NCBI GenBank assembly: GCA_020833345.1 | Contig: JAJHQM010000004.1 | Span: 1 to 53,977, forward strand | From: Ignisphaera sp. | GTDB taxonomy: Archaea > Thermoproteota > Thermoprotei_A > Sulfolobales > Ignisphaeraceae | Length of the DNA stretch: 53,977 nucleotides | Direction of reading: 5' to 3' | Part shown: piece by piece, positions 17,565-26,087 of the stretch | How positions within the stretch are numbered: the stretch's first letter is position 1 | Layout: the number at the start of each line of letters is the position of its first letter | Made by a program: the position numbers and the translations under genes | Notes under the pieces: generated by a model | The model's database searches: none | Told to the model about the DNA's origin: nothing | Seen by the model: only the letters and a program-made list of their open reading frames with translations

Positions 17565-18803
17565 GTGAATATTGGAAAAAGAATGGATATACCAAGCCTA
17601 ATCATAGGTGTTGTGGGTCATGTAGATCATGGAAAGACAACACTAGTACAAGCTTTAACAGGTACATGGACTGCCAGATATTCTGAAGAACTAAAAAGAT
17701 CCATGACTATACGTCTTGGCTATGCCCAGGGCTCTGTACTTTATTGTGAAGGTGTGGAACCACCATCATCATATATAATGCATATAGATTCTTGTCCAAA
17801 TAATGTTGAGCCAAAACTCTTAAAGACAGTTTCCTTTGTTGATGCGCCAGGGCATGAGATACTCATGGCTACAATGCTTTCTGGAGCTGCATTAATGGAT
17901 GCTGCAATACTTGTTATAGCAGCTAATGAGCCTTGCCCACAGCCGCAAACAATTGAACATACAAAAGCTCTTGAAATCCTCGGTGTAGAGCAGCTAATTG
18001 TAGTTCAAAATAAAATAGATGTTGTCCCTCCAGAGAAGTTACATGCAAACTATAAGCAGATTAAGGATTTCTTAGCGACAACAAAGTACACTAAGGCGCC
18101 AGTAATTCCCGTAAGTGCTCTCCATAGAGTAAACGTTGATGTTATTGCTATGGCAATAGCAAAGCTGTTTAAAGAGCCAGAGAGAGTACTAGGAAGGCCT
18201 GCAATAATGCAAATTGCGAGAAGTTTTGATGTAAACCTTCCTGGCACCCCTCCAGAAGAGCTTGTGGGGGGAGTTGTTGGAGGTGCGCTTATGAAGGGAG
18301 AAATTAAGGTAGGAGACGAGGTTGAGATAAAGCCTGGTGTAAGAGTAGTTGCAAAAGGGAGGATTACTTACGAACCTCTGGTAACAGAGATTACGAGCAT
18401 TAGGTACGGGGAGATAGAGGTAGATGTTGCAAAACCAGGAGGGCTTGTTGCATTAGGAACAAAATTAGACCCCTCGTTGACAAAGGGAGACGCCCTTAGG
18501 GGGCAGGTTTTAGGTCATAGTGTTCCAGATGCCGTACAAGAGCTTCGAGCTGAGTACAGAATGTTGGAAAAAGTTGTTGGAGCTAGAGAAATGGTTCAGC
18601 CTCCTAAGCTTAAGGCTAGGGATTCAATAACACTAATAATTGGTACGAGATTTGTAAATGCTGTGGTAGATGCAGTGACAAGCGATGAGTTTGAGGCAAA
18701 GTTAGTTGAGCCAGCAGTAGTGTTTGAGAAGAGCAGGCTCGCAATATTAATGAAAATCGGGGGGAGGCTTAGGCTAGTTGGTTGGGGGCGGGTGACGAGC
18801 TAA
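17565..18803 (+). CDS. Translation initiation factor aIF2 subunit gamma
   Basis: 412 aa EF-Tu-like GTPase that carries initiator Met-tRNA. G1 is GHVDHGKTTL (18-27), switch 1 is MTIRLGYAQ, G3 is DAPGHE, G4 is QNKIDV, G5 is PVSALH. The zinc-knuckle insertion after switch 1 keeps only two cysteines (C61, C77) where crenarchaeal homologues usually have two CX2C pairs. GTG 17565 has GGGGAT upstream; ATG 17583 is the alternative. The stop overlaps the next start (TAATG). Confidence 0.95.
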   Translation: MNIGKRMDIPSLIIGVVGHVDHGKTTLVQALTGTWTARYSEELKRSMTIRLGYAQGSVLYCEGVEPPSSYIMHIDSCPNNVEPKLLKTVSFVDAPGHEILMATMLSGAALMDAAILVIAANEPCPQPQTIEHTKALEILGVEQLIVVQNKIDVVPPEKLHANYKQIKDFLATTKYTKAPVIPVSALHRVNVDVIAMAIAKLFKEPERVLGRPAIMQIARSFDVNLPGTPPEELVGGVVGGALMKGEIKVGDEVEIKPGVRVVAKGRITYEPLVTEITSIRYGEIEVDVAKPGGLVALGTKLDPSLTKGDALRGQVLGHSVPDAVQELRAEYRMLEKVVGAREMVQPPKLKARDSITLIIGTRFVNAVVDAVTSDEFEAKLVEPAVVFEKSRLAILMKIGGRLRLVGWGRVTS

Positions 18804-19201
18804 TGGAATGCTCTATAATTTTGGATTCAAGTGCTCTTTTTGTAATAGCTGAGAACCTCGCATCTCTTGATAGCATTTATGAAATTGCCAGTGAGTGTGA
18901 GGTTATTGTGGTGAAGCCTGTAATTGAGGAGCTGAAGAGTATAGCGGGAAGAGATCGTAGCAGAAAATCACTCTTAGCTAAGTGGATTCTGCAGAATTTA
19001 GTGCCAAGATTTAAAGTTGTAGATTTAAATGTTAAGGGAGAAGCAGATAACGCCATACTGGAATACGCCTATGAACTTAAAAGAAAGGGTATTAGAAGCA
19101 TAATAGCTACAACGGACGGGGAAGTAAAGGAGAAAGCACTTAAGAGAGGTATTGATGTTCTTATATATAGAGAATCAGAGAGAATATTTGAAAGCCCTTA
19201 A
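18803..19201 (+). CDS. PIN-domain protein, Fcf1/Utp24-like or VapC-like
   Basis: 132 aa. It has a PIN-domain layout: first acidic strand IILDSSALF, a helix with PVIEELKSIAG, and late acidic residues in ADNAILEYA and IIATTDGEVKEKALKRGI. These supply the Asp/Glu cluster of a metal-dependent ribonuclease. The position between aIF2-gamma and Rpo7 is conserved in crenarchaea and favours a housekeeping rRNA-processing nuclease over a toxin; no antitoxin gene is adjacent. ATG 18803 overlaps the aIF2-gamma stop; a TTG at 18782 is less likely. Confidence 0.85.
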   Translation: MECSIILDSSALFVIAENLASLDSIYEIASECEVIVVKPVIEELKSIAGRDRSRKSLLAKWILQNLVPRFKVVDLNVKGEADNAILEYAYELKRKGIRSIIATTDGEVKEKALKRGIDVLIYRESERIFESP

Positions 19202-19205
19202 AATC

Positions 19206-19213
19206 TTTTAAAT
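19206..19213 (+). promoter_or_regulatory. Probable TATA box for Rpo7
   Basis: TTTTAAAT lies directly after the PIN gene. Initiation near 19236 would leave a 20-base leader with GGTGG before the TTG start. Confidence 0.4.
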
Positions 19214-19256
19214 GCTTTCAAGCCTAAAACACTAGGTTATAGCTGGTGGCATTACT

Positions 19257-19796
19257 TTGTTTAGAGTTCTTAAGTTAAGGGACGTTGTTAGAGTTGACCC
19301 AGCGAAAATGGACATGCCATTGGAAGAAGTAGTGTTTGAAGCACTTAGAAAGAAATACGAAGGTTTGAAGGATAAAACACTAGGTATAGTAATAGCGGTA
19401 ATAGATGTCAATGTGAATCCCATGGGCTATATACCCGTAGGCGATGGCGCTCCATACCATGTTACAGAATTCACAGTTTTAACTTATGTTCCTATAGTTA
19501 ATGAAGTTGTGGAGGGCGTTGTTGAAACGGTGGGTAGGAGTGGCGTAACCGTGAGTATAGGGCCTATAGAAGGATTTGTACATATTCAGCAGATAGCAGA
19601 TGATGAAACTACATATGACATTGCGAGAAATGTCATTGTGTGCAGAAACACAAAGAGGTTTGTAGCGCAGGGGGATAGAGTACGAGCACGTATAACAAGC
19701 GTTTCACTAGGTGCATCAGGAAGGCCACCACGGGTTAGCATGACCATGAGGCAACCATATCTTGGTAAACTTGATTGGATTTTTAAAAAATCATAG
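19257..19796 (+). CDS. rpoE: DNA-directed RNA polymerase subunit Rpo7 (RpoE1)
   Basis: 179 aa stalk subunit that binds the nascent transcript together with Rpo4. It has an N-terminal tip domain (FRVLKLRDVVRVDP) and a C-terminal S1 domain (VVEGVVETVGRSGVTVSIGPIEGFVH, split here as two runs around GRSG). TTG start. Rpo8-like Spt4, often next in archaea, is not downstream here. Confidence 0.94.
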   Translation: MFRVLKLRDVVRVDPAKMDMPLEEVVFEALRKKYEGLKDKTLGIVIAVIDVNVNPMGYIPVGDGAPYHVTEFTVLTYVPIVNEVVEGVVETVGRSGVTVSIGPIEGFVHIQQIADDETTYDIARNVIVCRNTKRFVAQGDRVRARITSVSLGASGRPPRVSMTMRQPYLGKLDWIFKKS

Positions 19797-19810
19797 TCAC
19801 ACTGTTTACT

Positions 19811-19866
19811 GTATGTGATGAGCCTTGTAAGGGCTGATTACATGATGAAAAAGGGCCTCTGAATCT
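19811..19866 (+). ncRNA. C/D box sRNA in the gap between rpoE and the next gene
   Basis: All four boxes are present with canonical spacing. Box C GTGATGA is at 19815-19821, a 12-base guide at 19822-19833, box D' CTGA at 19834-19837, a 4-base spacer, box C' ATGATGA at 19842-19848, a 10-base guide at 19849-19858, and box D CTGA at 19859-19862. The D' guide would pair with CCCUUACAAGGC and methylate the fifth base (U). The D guide would pair with AGGCCCUUUU and methylate the C at position five. Targets were not searched. The RNA ends four bases before ATG 19867, so it may be cut from the downstream mRNA leader. Confidence 0.8.
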
Positions 19867-20280
19867 ATGGTATGGGTTAGTAAAAGAGAAATAGCATATT
19901 ACATAATCTTGAAGGAGGAGTTTGGAGATAGAGTTTTTAATTTAGGTGAAGCTATGGATGTTTTAGCCTTTATAGGATCGAGAAAAGTTGTTAGGAAAGT
20001 CATTAAGAACTTGGTGAAGAAGGGGCTTTTGATGAGAGTTGACTACCTAAACTATAGGGTAGAGGATGTAGGGGAAGCATTTAGGAAAATGCTTTATGAA
20101 TATATTAGACAAAGAATTTTCAGAACTATGAAGTCTAGGGGTTGTGATGCGACTATTGATAAAGAGACTGGAGACATAGTTATAATGTGTGAAGAGGGTG
20201 TTAGGCTGGGTTTAAATATACCTACAGCACTAAAGAAGTTTGGTATTAAGGTGTTAAGGTGTAAAAAAGAGCTGTGTTAG
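19867..20280 (+). CDS. Small winged-helix-like protein, function unknown
   Basis: 137 aa. The N-terminal half (SKREIAYYIILKEEFGD, a helix, then SRKVVRKVIKNLVKKGLLMRV) looks like a winged helix-turn-helix with the recognition helix around residues 40-55. The C-terminal half has three cysteines and the pattern DKETGDIVIMCEEGVRLGLNIP. I do not recognise a named family. It follows Rpo7 and the C/D sRNA on the same strand, which suggests a link to transcription or RNA processing, by position only. Confidence 0.8.
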   Translation: MVWVSKREIAYYIILKEEFGDRVFNLGEAMDVLAFIGSRKVVRKVIKNLVKKGLLMRVDYLNYRVEDVGEAFRKMLYEYIRQRIFRTMKSRGCDATIDKETGDIVIMCEEGVRLGLNIPTALKKFGIKVLRCKKELC

Positions 20281-20325
20281 TGACGAAATAATGGTGTAAA
20301 GTTTCTTGTGCTATGCTATTTAGTA

Positions 20326-20652
20326 TTACTCTTTCTTTACAACAACAATTTCTATTGTTGAAACTCTGCTTTGTCTTCCATCGCTGCTTGTAATGGTTTG
20401 ACTTCCTATTTTTATATCCTTTACATCTACCTTTCCTGGTAGGAATCTGTTTCTCACAATCTCTATTGCATCAACAGCTTTACTTATTGCTCTACCCCTA
20501 GCCTTTACAATTATTTCATTTACTCCCTGGTTCAGTAGAGTTAGCATTGCTAGTACATAGTTCATTACAGGTTTCTTGCCTACAAGTACTGTGTTTGCAG
20601 ATGGTGGTGTTTGTGCCAAGGCCCATCCCTTTTCTCTTTCTACTTTTTGCAT
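20326..20652 (-). CDS. albA: DNA/RNA-binding chromatin protein Alba
   Basis: 108 aa. The Alba signature [16 protein letters not shown] contains the paired lysines (K26, K27) that contact DNA and are acetylated in Sulfolobus. [20 protein letters not shown] follows. It has an N-terminal extension of about 15 residues. It is convergent with the winged-helix gene and divergent from reverse gyrase. Confidence 0.96.
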   Translation of the reverse strand: MQKVEREKGWALAQTPPSANTVLVGKKPVMNYVLAMLTLLNQGVNEIIVKARGRAISKAVDAIEIVRNRFLPGKVDVKDIKIGSQTITSSDGRQSRVSTIEIVVVKKE

Positions 20653-20678
20653 TCTTAATTAAACTGCATAAGTGGGAA

Positions 20679-20688
20679 TTAAAAGTTT
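20679..20688 (-). promoter_or_regulatory. Probable TATA box for alba
   Basis: AAACTTTTAA on the minus strand is centred about 32 bases upstream of the Alba ATG, so the transcript should have almost no leader, as is common in crenarchaea. Confidence 0.5.
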
Positions 20689-20811
20689 ATGTGTATATTT
20701 TTTACATGCTCAGCAATTTGCTGTAAGCAACATCAGTTGTGCTCTTGAGGTGGGGTGTGAAAAGGACTAGTAAATACTAAGACTCTCACTATTTTTGAGT
20801 ATTTTCTATTA

Positions 20812-23800
20812 ATGATTATAGAGTTAATGTTGGGAGTAAAGTTGCTGAATATTGCGTACAGAATGCTTCAAAGTGAGTGTAGGGAGTTGCGTAGCGAAGC
20901 TGGGGTTATTAATGTTTGTGGTTTTGGCGATTCTAATAGCCCTAGTAAATTAAAGGAATTGCTTAGAGTGTTGGAAAAGGAGGTAGAGTTTTTTAAGCAA
21001 TTCTTTAAGCAGTGCACAGGCTATGAAATGTGGTCTCTTCAAGAATACTGGAGTAAAAGACTTCTCATGGGAGAGTCCTTCGCACTTGTAGCTCCTACAG
21101 GGGTTGGCAAATCAACACTTCTAGCTGTTTATGCTCTTTATAAAGCTCTTGTATATGACAATAAGGTTTACATAATTACCCCTACCAGGGAAATAGCTAA
21201 GCAAATGTATACGAAGATTGTGGAGTACCTAGAGAAGGCAAAGGGTTTAGCATATACAGGTAGTAATAAGGTAAAGGTGCTATTTTACGATTCTTCTTCA
21301 AAAAACGTTGTTCAAATAAAAACCGATATAGTTAATGATAATTTTAGTATATTAATAACATCAGCAGCATTTTTATCGAGAAATAGGCAATTGATAGCAG
21401 ATAAGAAAGTAGATGTAGTTATAGCTGATGACCTAGATTCCATACTTAAGAGCTCAAAGAGTGTTGAAAAGGTCTTGCAGTTACTGGGATTTGATGAGGA
21501 GGTAGTGGAGACGGGGTTTAAGCTCATAAAGGCTAAGCAGAACTTACTACTAGCAAAATTTTCAAGTAGTCAAAATACTATAAATGAGTTGCAGAAGCAG
21601 GTTATAGAGCTGGAGGCTTTTGTACGAAACAAGGTTTCTCAAACTAATACACAGTTAGTTGTAGCATCTGCTACGGGAAGGTTAAAGGGATTGAAAACCC
21701 TCTTGCTTAAAGAACTACTGGGATTTGATGCCGGTGCAGTCTTTGAATACCTAAGGAATGTTGATGACTTTTATAGTGGCGTTGAAGATCTCAGAAGAAT
21801 TATTGATGTAGTTAAGGAGATGGGTAGTGGCATAATATTTGTAGCACCACTATACAAGGATTACTTAAAAGCTTTAGAGGAGCTACTTAGTGAAAATGGT
21901 GTAAAGTATGCCATTGTTAAAAGTGGTAATAAAGTTGTTGACAAATTTAGAAAGGGAGAAGTAGATGTACTGATAGGACCCGCATCATATTATGGGATAC
22001 TAGTCAGGGGGCTTGATGAACCGCAGAGAGTAAGATTTGCTATATTCCTTGGAGTGCCCCACATAGCAAGAAGACTCGAGGATTCTTTAAATAATGTGAG
22101 AACGATGTTTATTGTATTAAAAGCATTGAAGAGTGTTGGTTGTAGTGTAGAAGAGGAGATAAAAAGTGTTGTTGAGGTTATACAGCAGAGCACACCTGCA
22201 ATGCTTACGCTGTGCTCAAAGGTTTTGAGGGGCCTAATAGAGCCTCCAAATAACCTTTCTAAATACATAGAGGTTTTAAGGAGGGCAAAGAATAGGGTAA
22301 TAGAGGAGGTCCAGAGTTTACTTAGAAAAAGGGAGTACGTCGCCATAGAGGGCTATGGTATTATAGCTAAGACGCCTAATGGTGTTTACCTAATAAAGCC
22401 AGATCCATATACATATATTCAGGCAAGTGGCAGAACCTCTAGATTACTTGGAAATAGTAAGACACATGGTATAGCGATTGTATTTGAGAGATATAGAAAG
22501 CTTGTAGAGCTACTGGAGATGAGGCTAAGAAAGCTGGTTGTATTTTCAGGCTTTAAGGAGCTAAGAGAGGACATACTCAAGGAGGCTATTAGGAAGGCTT
22601 TGAGAAGTAGAGCTACTGCTAAAGTTCAGGAGGAGCCCATAACTAAGAACATAAAGCCTGTGCTTTTCATCGTAGAATCACCTACTAAGGCCAAAACCAT
22701 AGCATCAATGTTTGGAAAACCTGCTAAGAGAGTTTTTGGAGATATTGCAGTATATGAAACAGTAATACCACTTGAAGACCAGGTGTATGTGGGTATAGTA
22801 ACTGCTACTAGAGGGCATGTAACCGATCTTATTACTGACAGAGGCTTTCACGGAGTGGAAATTGGTGATGGTAGGTATACAGCAGTTTACGACTTTATTA
22901 CAAAGTGTAGGAATTGTGGAACGCAACATGTAGGGGTCTACGAGTCCTGCCCGTATTGTGGCTCTATAAACATATTCACTTCATTAACTGTATGCCACGT
23001 GCTGCAAAAGCTAGCCTCAGAAGTGAGTATGGTGTTTATAGCTACGGATCCTGATGATGAGGGTGAGAAGATAGCATTTGACTTATACAACTTGTTATAC
23101 GAGTACAATAAGAACATCTATAGAATAGAATTTAGAGAGGTTACGAAATTGGCTATTCTTAAATCGCTTAAAAGTCCCCGAGGGCTAGAGTTAAATAGGG
23201 TTTTGGAGCAGATTGTGAGAAGAATTGCTGATAGATGGATTGGCTTTGAACTGAGCATGTACCTGCAGAACCTCTTTAATAAACCGTGGCTTGGTGCAGG
23301 GAGGGTTCAATCACCCGTGCTTTTATGGACTGTTAAGAGGTACGAGGAGTATAACGTAAAGCGTGGTTACGCTGCTATTGCTACGTGGAGCGGATACAAG
23401 TTCAAAATATTTTTGGGTAGTGGCAGCAAGGCTGAGGCTGAAGAGATTGCTAGGAGGATGATGGAGAAAGGGGCTAGGATAGTTGATGTTGTATATGAGG
23501 AGAGAGTTGAAAATCCGCCACCCCCATTTACAACAGATACTCTCATATCTGAAGCCAATACGCTTTACGGATACACAGCATCAAAAGTTATGAACATCGC
23601 TCAAAACCTCTTTGAGTTAGGATTAATAACATATCATAGAACAGATTCCACAAGAGTCTCAGCAGCGGGAGTAGCTGTAGCTAAAGAAGCTTTAGATAGG
23701 CTGGGCTTGCTCAACATGTTTTCCCCGAAGACTTGGGGTAATGATGAGAATGCTGAGGGAGCACACGAAGCTATAAGGCCTACAACACCTTTACATGCTG

Positions 23801-24501
23801 AAGAGGTTGTAGAGGCTATAATTAGAGGTGATATAGGCGCTTTAACAAGAATTTCGAGTGATCATGTAAAGCTTTATGACCTCATATACAGAAGGTTTTT
23901 AGCAAGTCAAATGAGTCCTGCGAAAGTAATTTATGCCAATATGGTGCTAGAGTCTTGTGGCTATAAATTTGTACTATCCCTACCTGTAGAAGTAGTTGAA
24001 CAAGGCTTTACTACTATATATCAACTTAAAGTGTATCCACAATTTAGAAATCTTACTCGAGGATGTGTTATAAACTTTGATGATGTTAAGGTAGCACAAA
24101 TGTCGGAAACAAGGCTTTATAGAGTTGCTGACTTGGTTAAGCTCATGAAGATGCACGGCATTGGTAGACCTAGTACATACGCTAAGGCTATCGATAATAA
24201 CTTGAGGCATGGTTACATAATCTTAAGCAAGAGAAGGGGCGCAGTCATACCTACTAAGCTTGGGCTTGAGGTTGCAGAGGTAATAGAAAGAGATTTTATA
24301 GATATTGTGGGAGTTGATATGACGAAAAATTTAGAGCGATTACTAGATGATATTGAAAGAGGTCAGGTAAATGTAGTGCAAGTACTAGATAGCCTAAGAG
24401 CTATTGTTGAAAATATATGGAACAAAGGCTCTGCACTGCATCTCCATGGTTTAGCTGTTGTTAATACAGCAAATGATGTTAATGTAGCTTCCTGTAATTG
24501 A
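20812..24501 (+). CDS. rgy: Reverse gyrase
   Basis: 1229 aa helicase-topoisomerase fusion introducing positive supercoils, a hallmark of hyperthermophiles. The helicase-like half carries Walker A APTGVGKST (94-102), DDLDS near 205-210 and QASGRTSR. The topoisomerase IA half begins near 615 with VLFIVESPTKAKTIASMFG. A CX2C...CX2C zinc finger lies near 700 (CRNCG, CPYCG), the acidic DPDDEGE near 745, and the active-site tyrosine Y941 in GLITYHRTDS. The usual N-terminal zinc finger is missing; only C23 and C36 occur there. No in-frame extension upstream supplies it. Confidence 0.96.
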   Translation: MIIELMLGVKLLNIAYRMLQSECRELRSEAGVINVCGFGDSNSPSKLKELLRVLEKEVEFFKQFFKQCTGYEMWSLQEYWSKRLLMGESFALVAPTGVGKSTLLAVYALYKALVYDNKVYIITPTREIAKQMYTKIVEYLEKAKGLAYTGSNKVKVLFYDSSSKNVVQIKTDIVNDNFSILITSAAFLSRNRQLIADKKVDVVIADDLDSILKSSKSVEKVLQLLGFDEEVVETGFKLIKAKQNLLLAKFSSSQNTINELQKQVIELEAFVRNKVSQTNTQLVVASATGRLKGLKTLLLKELLGFDAGAVFEYLRNVDDFYSGVEDLRRIIDVVKEMGSGIIFVAPLYKDYLKALEELLSENGVKYAIVKSGNKVVDKFRKGEVDVLIGPASYYGILVRGLDEPQRVRFAIFLGVPHIARRLEDSLNNVRTMFIVLKALKSVGCSVEEEIKSVVEVIQQSTPAMLTLCSKVLRGLIEPPNNLSKYIEVLRRAKNRVIEEVQSLLRKREYVAIEGYGIIAKTPNGVYLIKPDPYTYIQASGRTSRLLGNSKTHGIAIVFERYRKLVELLEMRLRKLVVFSGFKELREDILKEAIRKALRSRATAKVQEEPITKNIKPVLFIVESPTKAKTIASMFGKPAKRVFGDIAVYETVIPLEDQVYVGIVTATRGHVTDLITDRGFHGVEIGDGRYTAVYDFITKCRNCGTQHVGVYESCPYCGSINIFTSLTVCHVLQKLASEVSMVFIATDPDDEGEKIAFDLYNLLYEYNKNIYRIEFREVTKLAILKSLKSPRGLELNRVLEQIVRRIADRWIGFELSMYLQNLFNKPWLGAGRVQSPVLLWTVKRYEEYNVKRGYAAIATWSGYKFKIFLGSGSKAEAEEIARRMMEKGARIVDVVYEERVENPPPPFTTDTLISEANTLYGYTASKVMNIAQNLFELGLITYHRTDSTRVSAAGVAVAKEALDRLGLLNMFSPKTWGNDENAEGAHEAIRPTTPLHAEEVVEAIIRGDIGALTRISSDHVKLYDLIYRRFLASQMSPAKVIYANMVLESCGYKFVLSLPVEVVEQGFTTIYQLKVYPQFRNLTRGCVINFDDVKVAQMSETRLYRVADLVKLMKMHGIGRPSTYAKAIDNNLRHGYIILSKRRGAVIPTKLGLEVAEVIERDFIDIVGVDMTKNLERLLDDIERGQVNVVQVLDSLRAIVENIWNKGSALHLHGLAVVNTANDVNVASCN

Positions 24502-24513
24502 GAACACCCTTAG

Positions 24514-25674
24514 CTAAGGTCTTTTACTTTTACTAGTTCCTGGTGTACTAAACTTATTTCTAATAAGATACTTATCAATAATGCTTTCAGCAGCTCTTCT
24601 TCTAGTCTGGTGATCTTTTAAAAATCTTGCAACTCTATCTGCTAACTCAGCCTTGCATTCACCGCAGAGAAGAGCTCCAGATTTGCATGAATTATACCTC
24701 ATAGTCAGCTTCTCATCATCTTCTTCAAATAGCATTTCAAACATTTTAAAAACAGGACACATATCAGGATTGCCGCCAAGTCTTCTTTGAAGCTCTGCTG
24801 TAGGTTGACCGCCTGTGAATGCCTTCATAACCTTTTGCCTAGCAATCTCAGGTGAGTCTGTTGTGTATATAGCTGTTTCGGGTTTTGATGAAGACATTTT
24901 ACCTCCTATGCCAAGTCCTGGCAATAGCTTATTGTGTATTTGTGCAGGTTTTGGATAGCCTAGAGAGGGCGCCATATCTCTAGCAATTCTCCAGTACGGA
25001 TCCTGGTCTATACCAGCGGGTATCAAAACCTCAACCCTTTCACCATATAGATGCGTTGGTAGAAATGCTACTGATATTTGTAGAGTTGGGTAAAATATCA
25101 TACCAACATTAGTTGAATCAGTAAAACCAAAAGCTGCTCGTTGTGTTGAAAATGTTATTTTCTTAGCCACCTTAACAGCTATTGGATAAATAAATGATAT
25201 ATCCTCAGAATCTATGATTACATGAGTCTTTGCAGGGTCAAGTCCAAGTGCTGCTAAGTCAAGAATGTTTTCATATGCAAGTCTATTGTATTCCTCAAAT
25301 GAGCCCCCTTCACTATGCCAGAACTTTTCATCGTCTGTCATCTGAAAGAATAGCTCCAGCCCCATCTTATCTTGCAACCATTTTGTAAAGATCCATGGTA
25401 AGATGTGTCCAAGGTGTGTGTGTCCTGAAGGTCCTCTCCCAGTGTATAGCGCACATTTAATGCTTGATCTATATGCCTCTAAAAACTTATCAAAATCTCT
25501 ATGTGAGTAAAAGACATAGCGCCTTATCATCAGATGAAGCTCTCCTGTGATGCTTTTCAGTAACTCTATTTCACTTTCTGTTATAGGTCTGGATCCGAAG
25601 ATTTTTATGAGTTTATTATAATCTACAAAAGCCTCTGCTTCCCAGGGGGTTACACGAATTTCTTCAACTTCCAC
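24514..25674 (-). CDS. trpS: Tryptophanyl-tRNA synthetase
   Basis: 386 aa class I enzyme of the archaeal/eukaryotic type. TGRGPSGHTHLGH holds the HIGH signature (87-90), and KMSSS is at 259-263 after GLGIGG. GTG start with GGTGA upstream and a TATA-like element (complement of about 25716-25725). It is convergent with reverse gyrase, 12 bases apart. Confidence 0.95.
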   Translation of the reverse strand: MEVEEIRVTPWEAEAFVDYNKLIKIFGSRPITESEIELLKSITGELHLMIRRYVFYSHRDFDKFLEAYRSSIKCALYTGRGPSGHTHLGHILPWIFTKWLQDKMGLELFFQMTDDEKFWHSEGGSFEEYNRLAYENILDLAALGLDPAKTHVIIDSEDISFIYPIAVKVAKKITFSTQRAAFGFTDSTNVGMIFYPTLQISVAFLPTHLYGERVEVLIPAGIDQDPYWRIARDMAPSLGYPKPAQIHNKLLPGLGIGGKMSSSKPETAIYTTDSPEIARQKVMKAFTGGQPTAELQRRLGGNPDMCPVFKMFEMLFEEDDEKLTMRYNSCKSGALLCGECKAELADRVARFLKDHQTRRRAAESIIDKYLIRNKFSTPGTSKSKRP

Positions 25675-25760
25675 AACAGCTAGTCACCAACAATTATCAG
25701 AGTTTACACGTTCTTATTTATGGTAGTATTGATTAGACCTAAAAAGCTTTTTAATAAGGT

Positions 25761-26030
25761 ATTTATAGCGAAGAGATAAACACTCAGAGGAAAGCCATGA
25801 GAATTCTGCGGCCTTTCTCACTAAGAAACTTTATCCTGTTCAGATGGCCTGGCAATTAAGATAAGCCATGCGAAATCCGTCCATACAGGGCAGGTTATGC
25901 AATGGCTATGGATATTATACCAATTTCAAAATTCACACTATGAGAACAATGCCTATACTCACCCACTGCATAAGGAAAAACATTAAAGGCTATTACAGAA
26001 CTGATGGTAAGTTTAAATATTTGTGAATAC
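25761..26030 (+). ncRNA. Candidate structured RNA (first of two) with its own promoter
   Basis: No ORF of note lies here. A TATA-like ATTTATAG (25761-25768) predicts initiation near 25790. Directly there GAGGAAAGCC (25787-25796) pairs with GGCCTTTCTC (25810-25819) with one mismatch. Further on AGCCATGC (25864-25871) pairs with GC-A-ATGGCT (25899-25907), one bulged A. GAGGAAAG recalls RNase P conserved region I and ACAGAA occurs near 25997, but the helices that should precede region I are missing and the P4 partner pairs imperfectly, so I do not call it RNase P RNA. The 3' end is not defined. Confidence 0.35.
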
Positions 26031-26058
26031 CTGTAAATACTTGGCTCTTAGAGTAATG

Positions 26059-26069
26059 CTTAAATACCT
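26059..26069 (+). promoter_or_regulatory. Strong TATA-like element upstream of the 26.1 kb RNA
   Basis: GCTTAAATACC sits about 25-30 bases before the first hairpin of the structured RNA, the distance expected from TATA box to start site in archaea. Confidence 0.5.
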
Positions 26070-26087
26070 CTACACTTTATGGATGAT

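Noticed and set aside
18803-19201. Toxin role (VapC) for the PIN-domain protein
   Set aside because: No antitoxin is adjacent, and the conserved position among translation/transcription genes favours an RNA-processing role.
25787-26030. RNase P RNA identity for the first noncoding stretch
   Set aside because: GAGGAAAG and ACAGAA are present, but the P1-P3 helices before region I and a clean P4 pairing are missing. Kept only as a candidate structured RNA.
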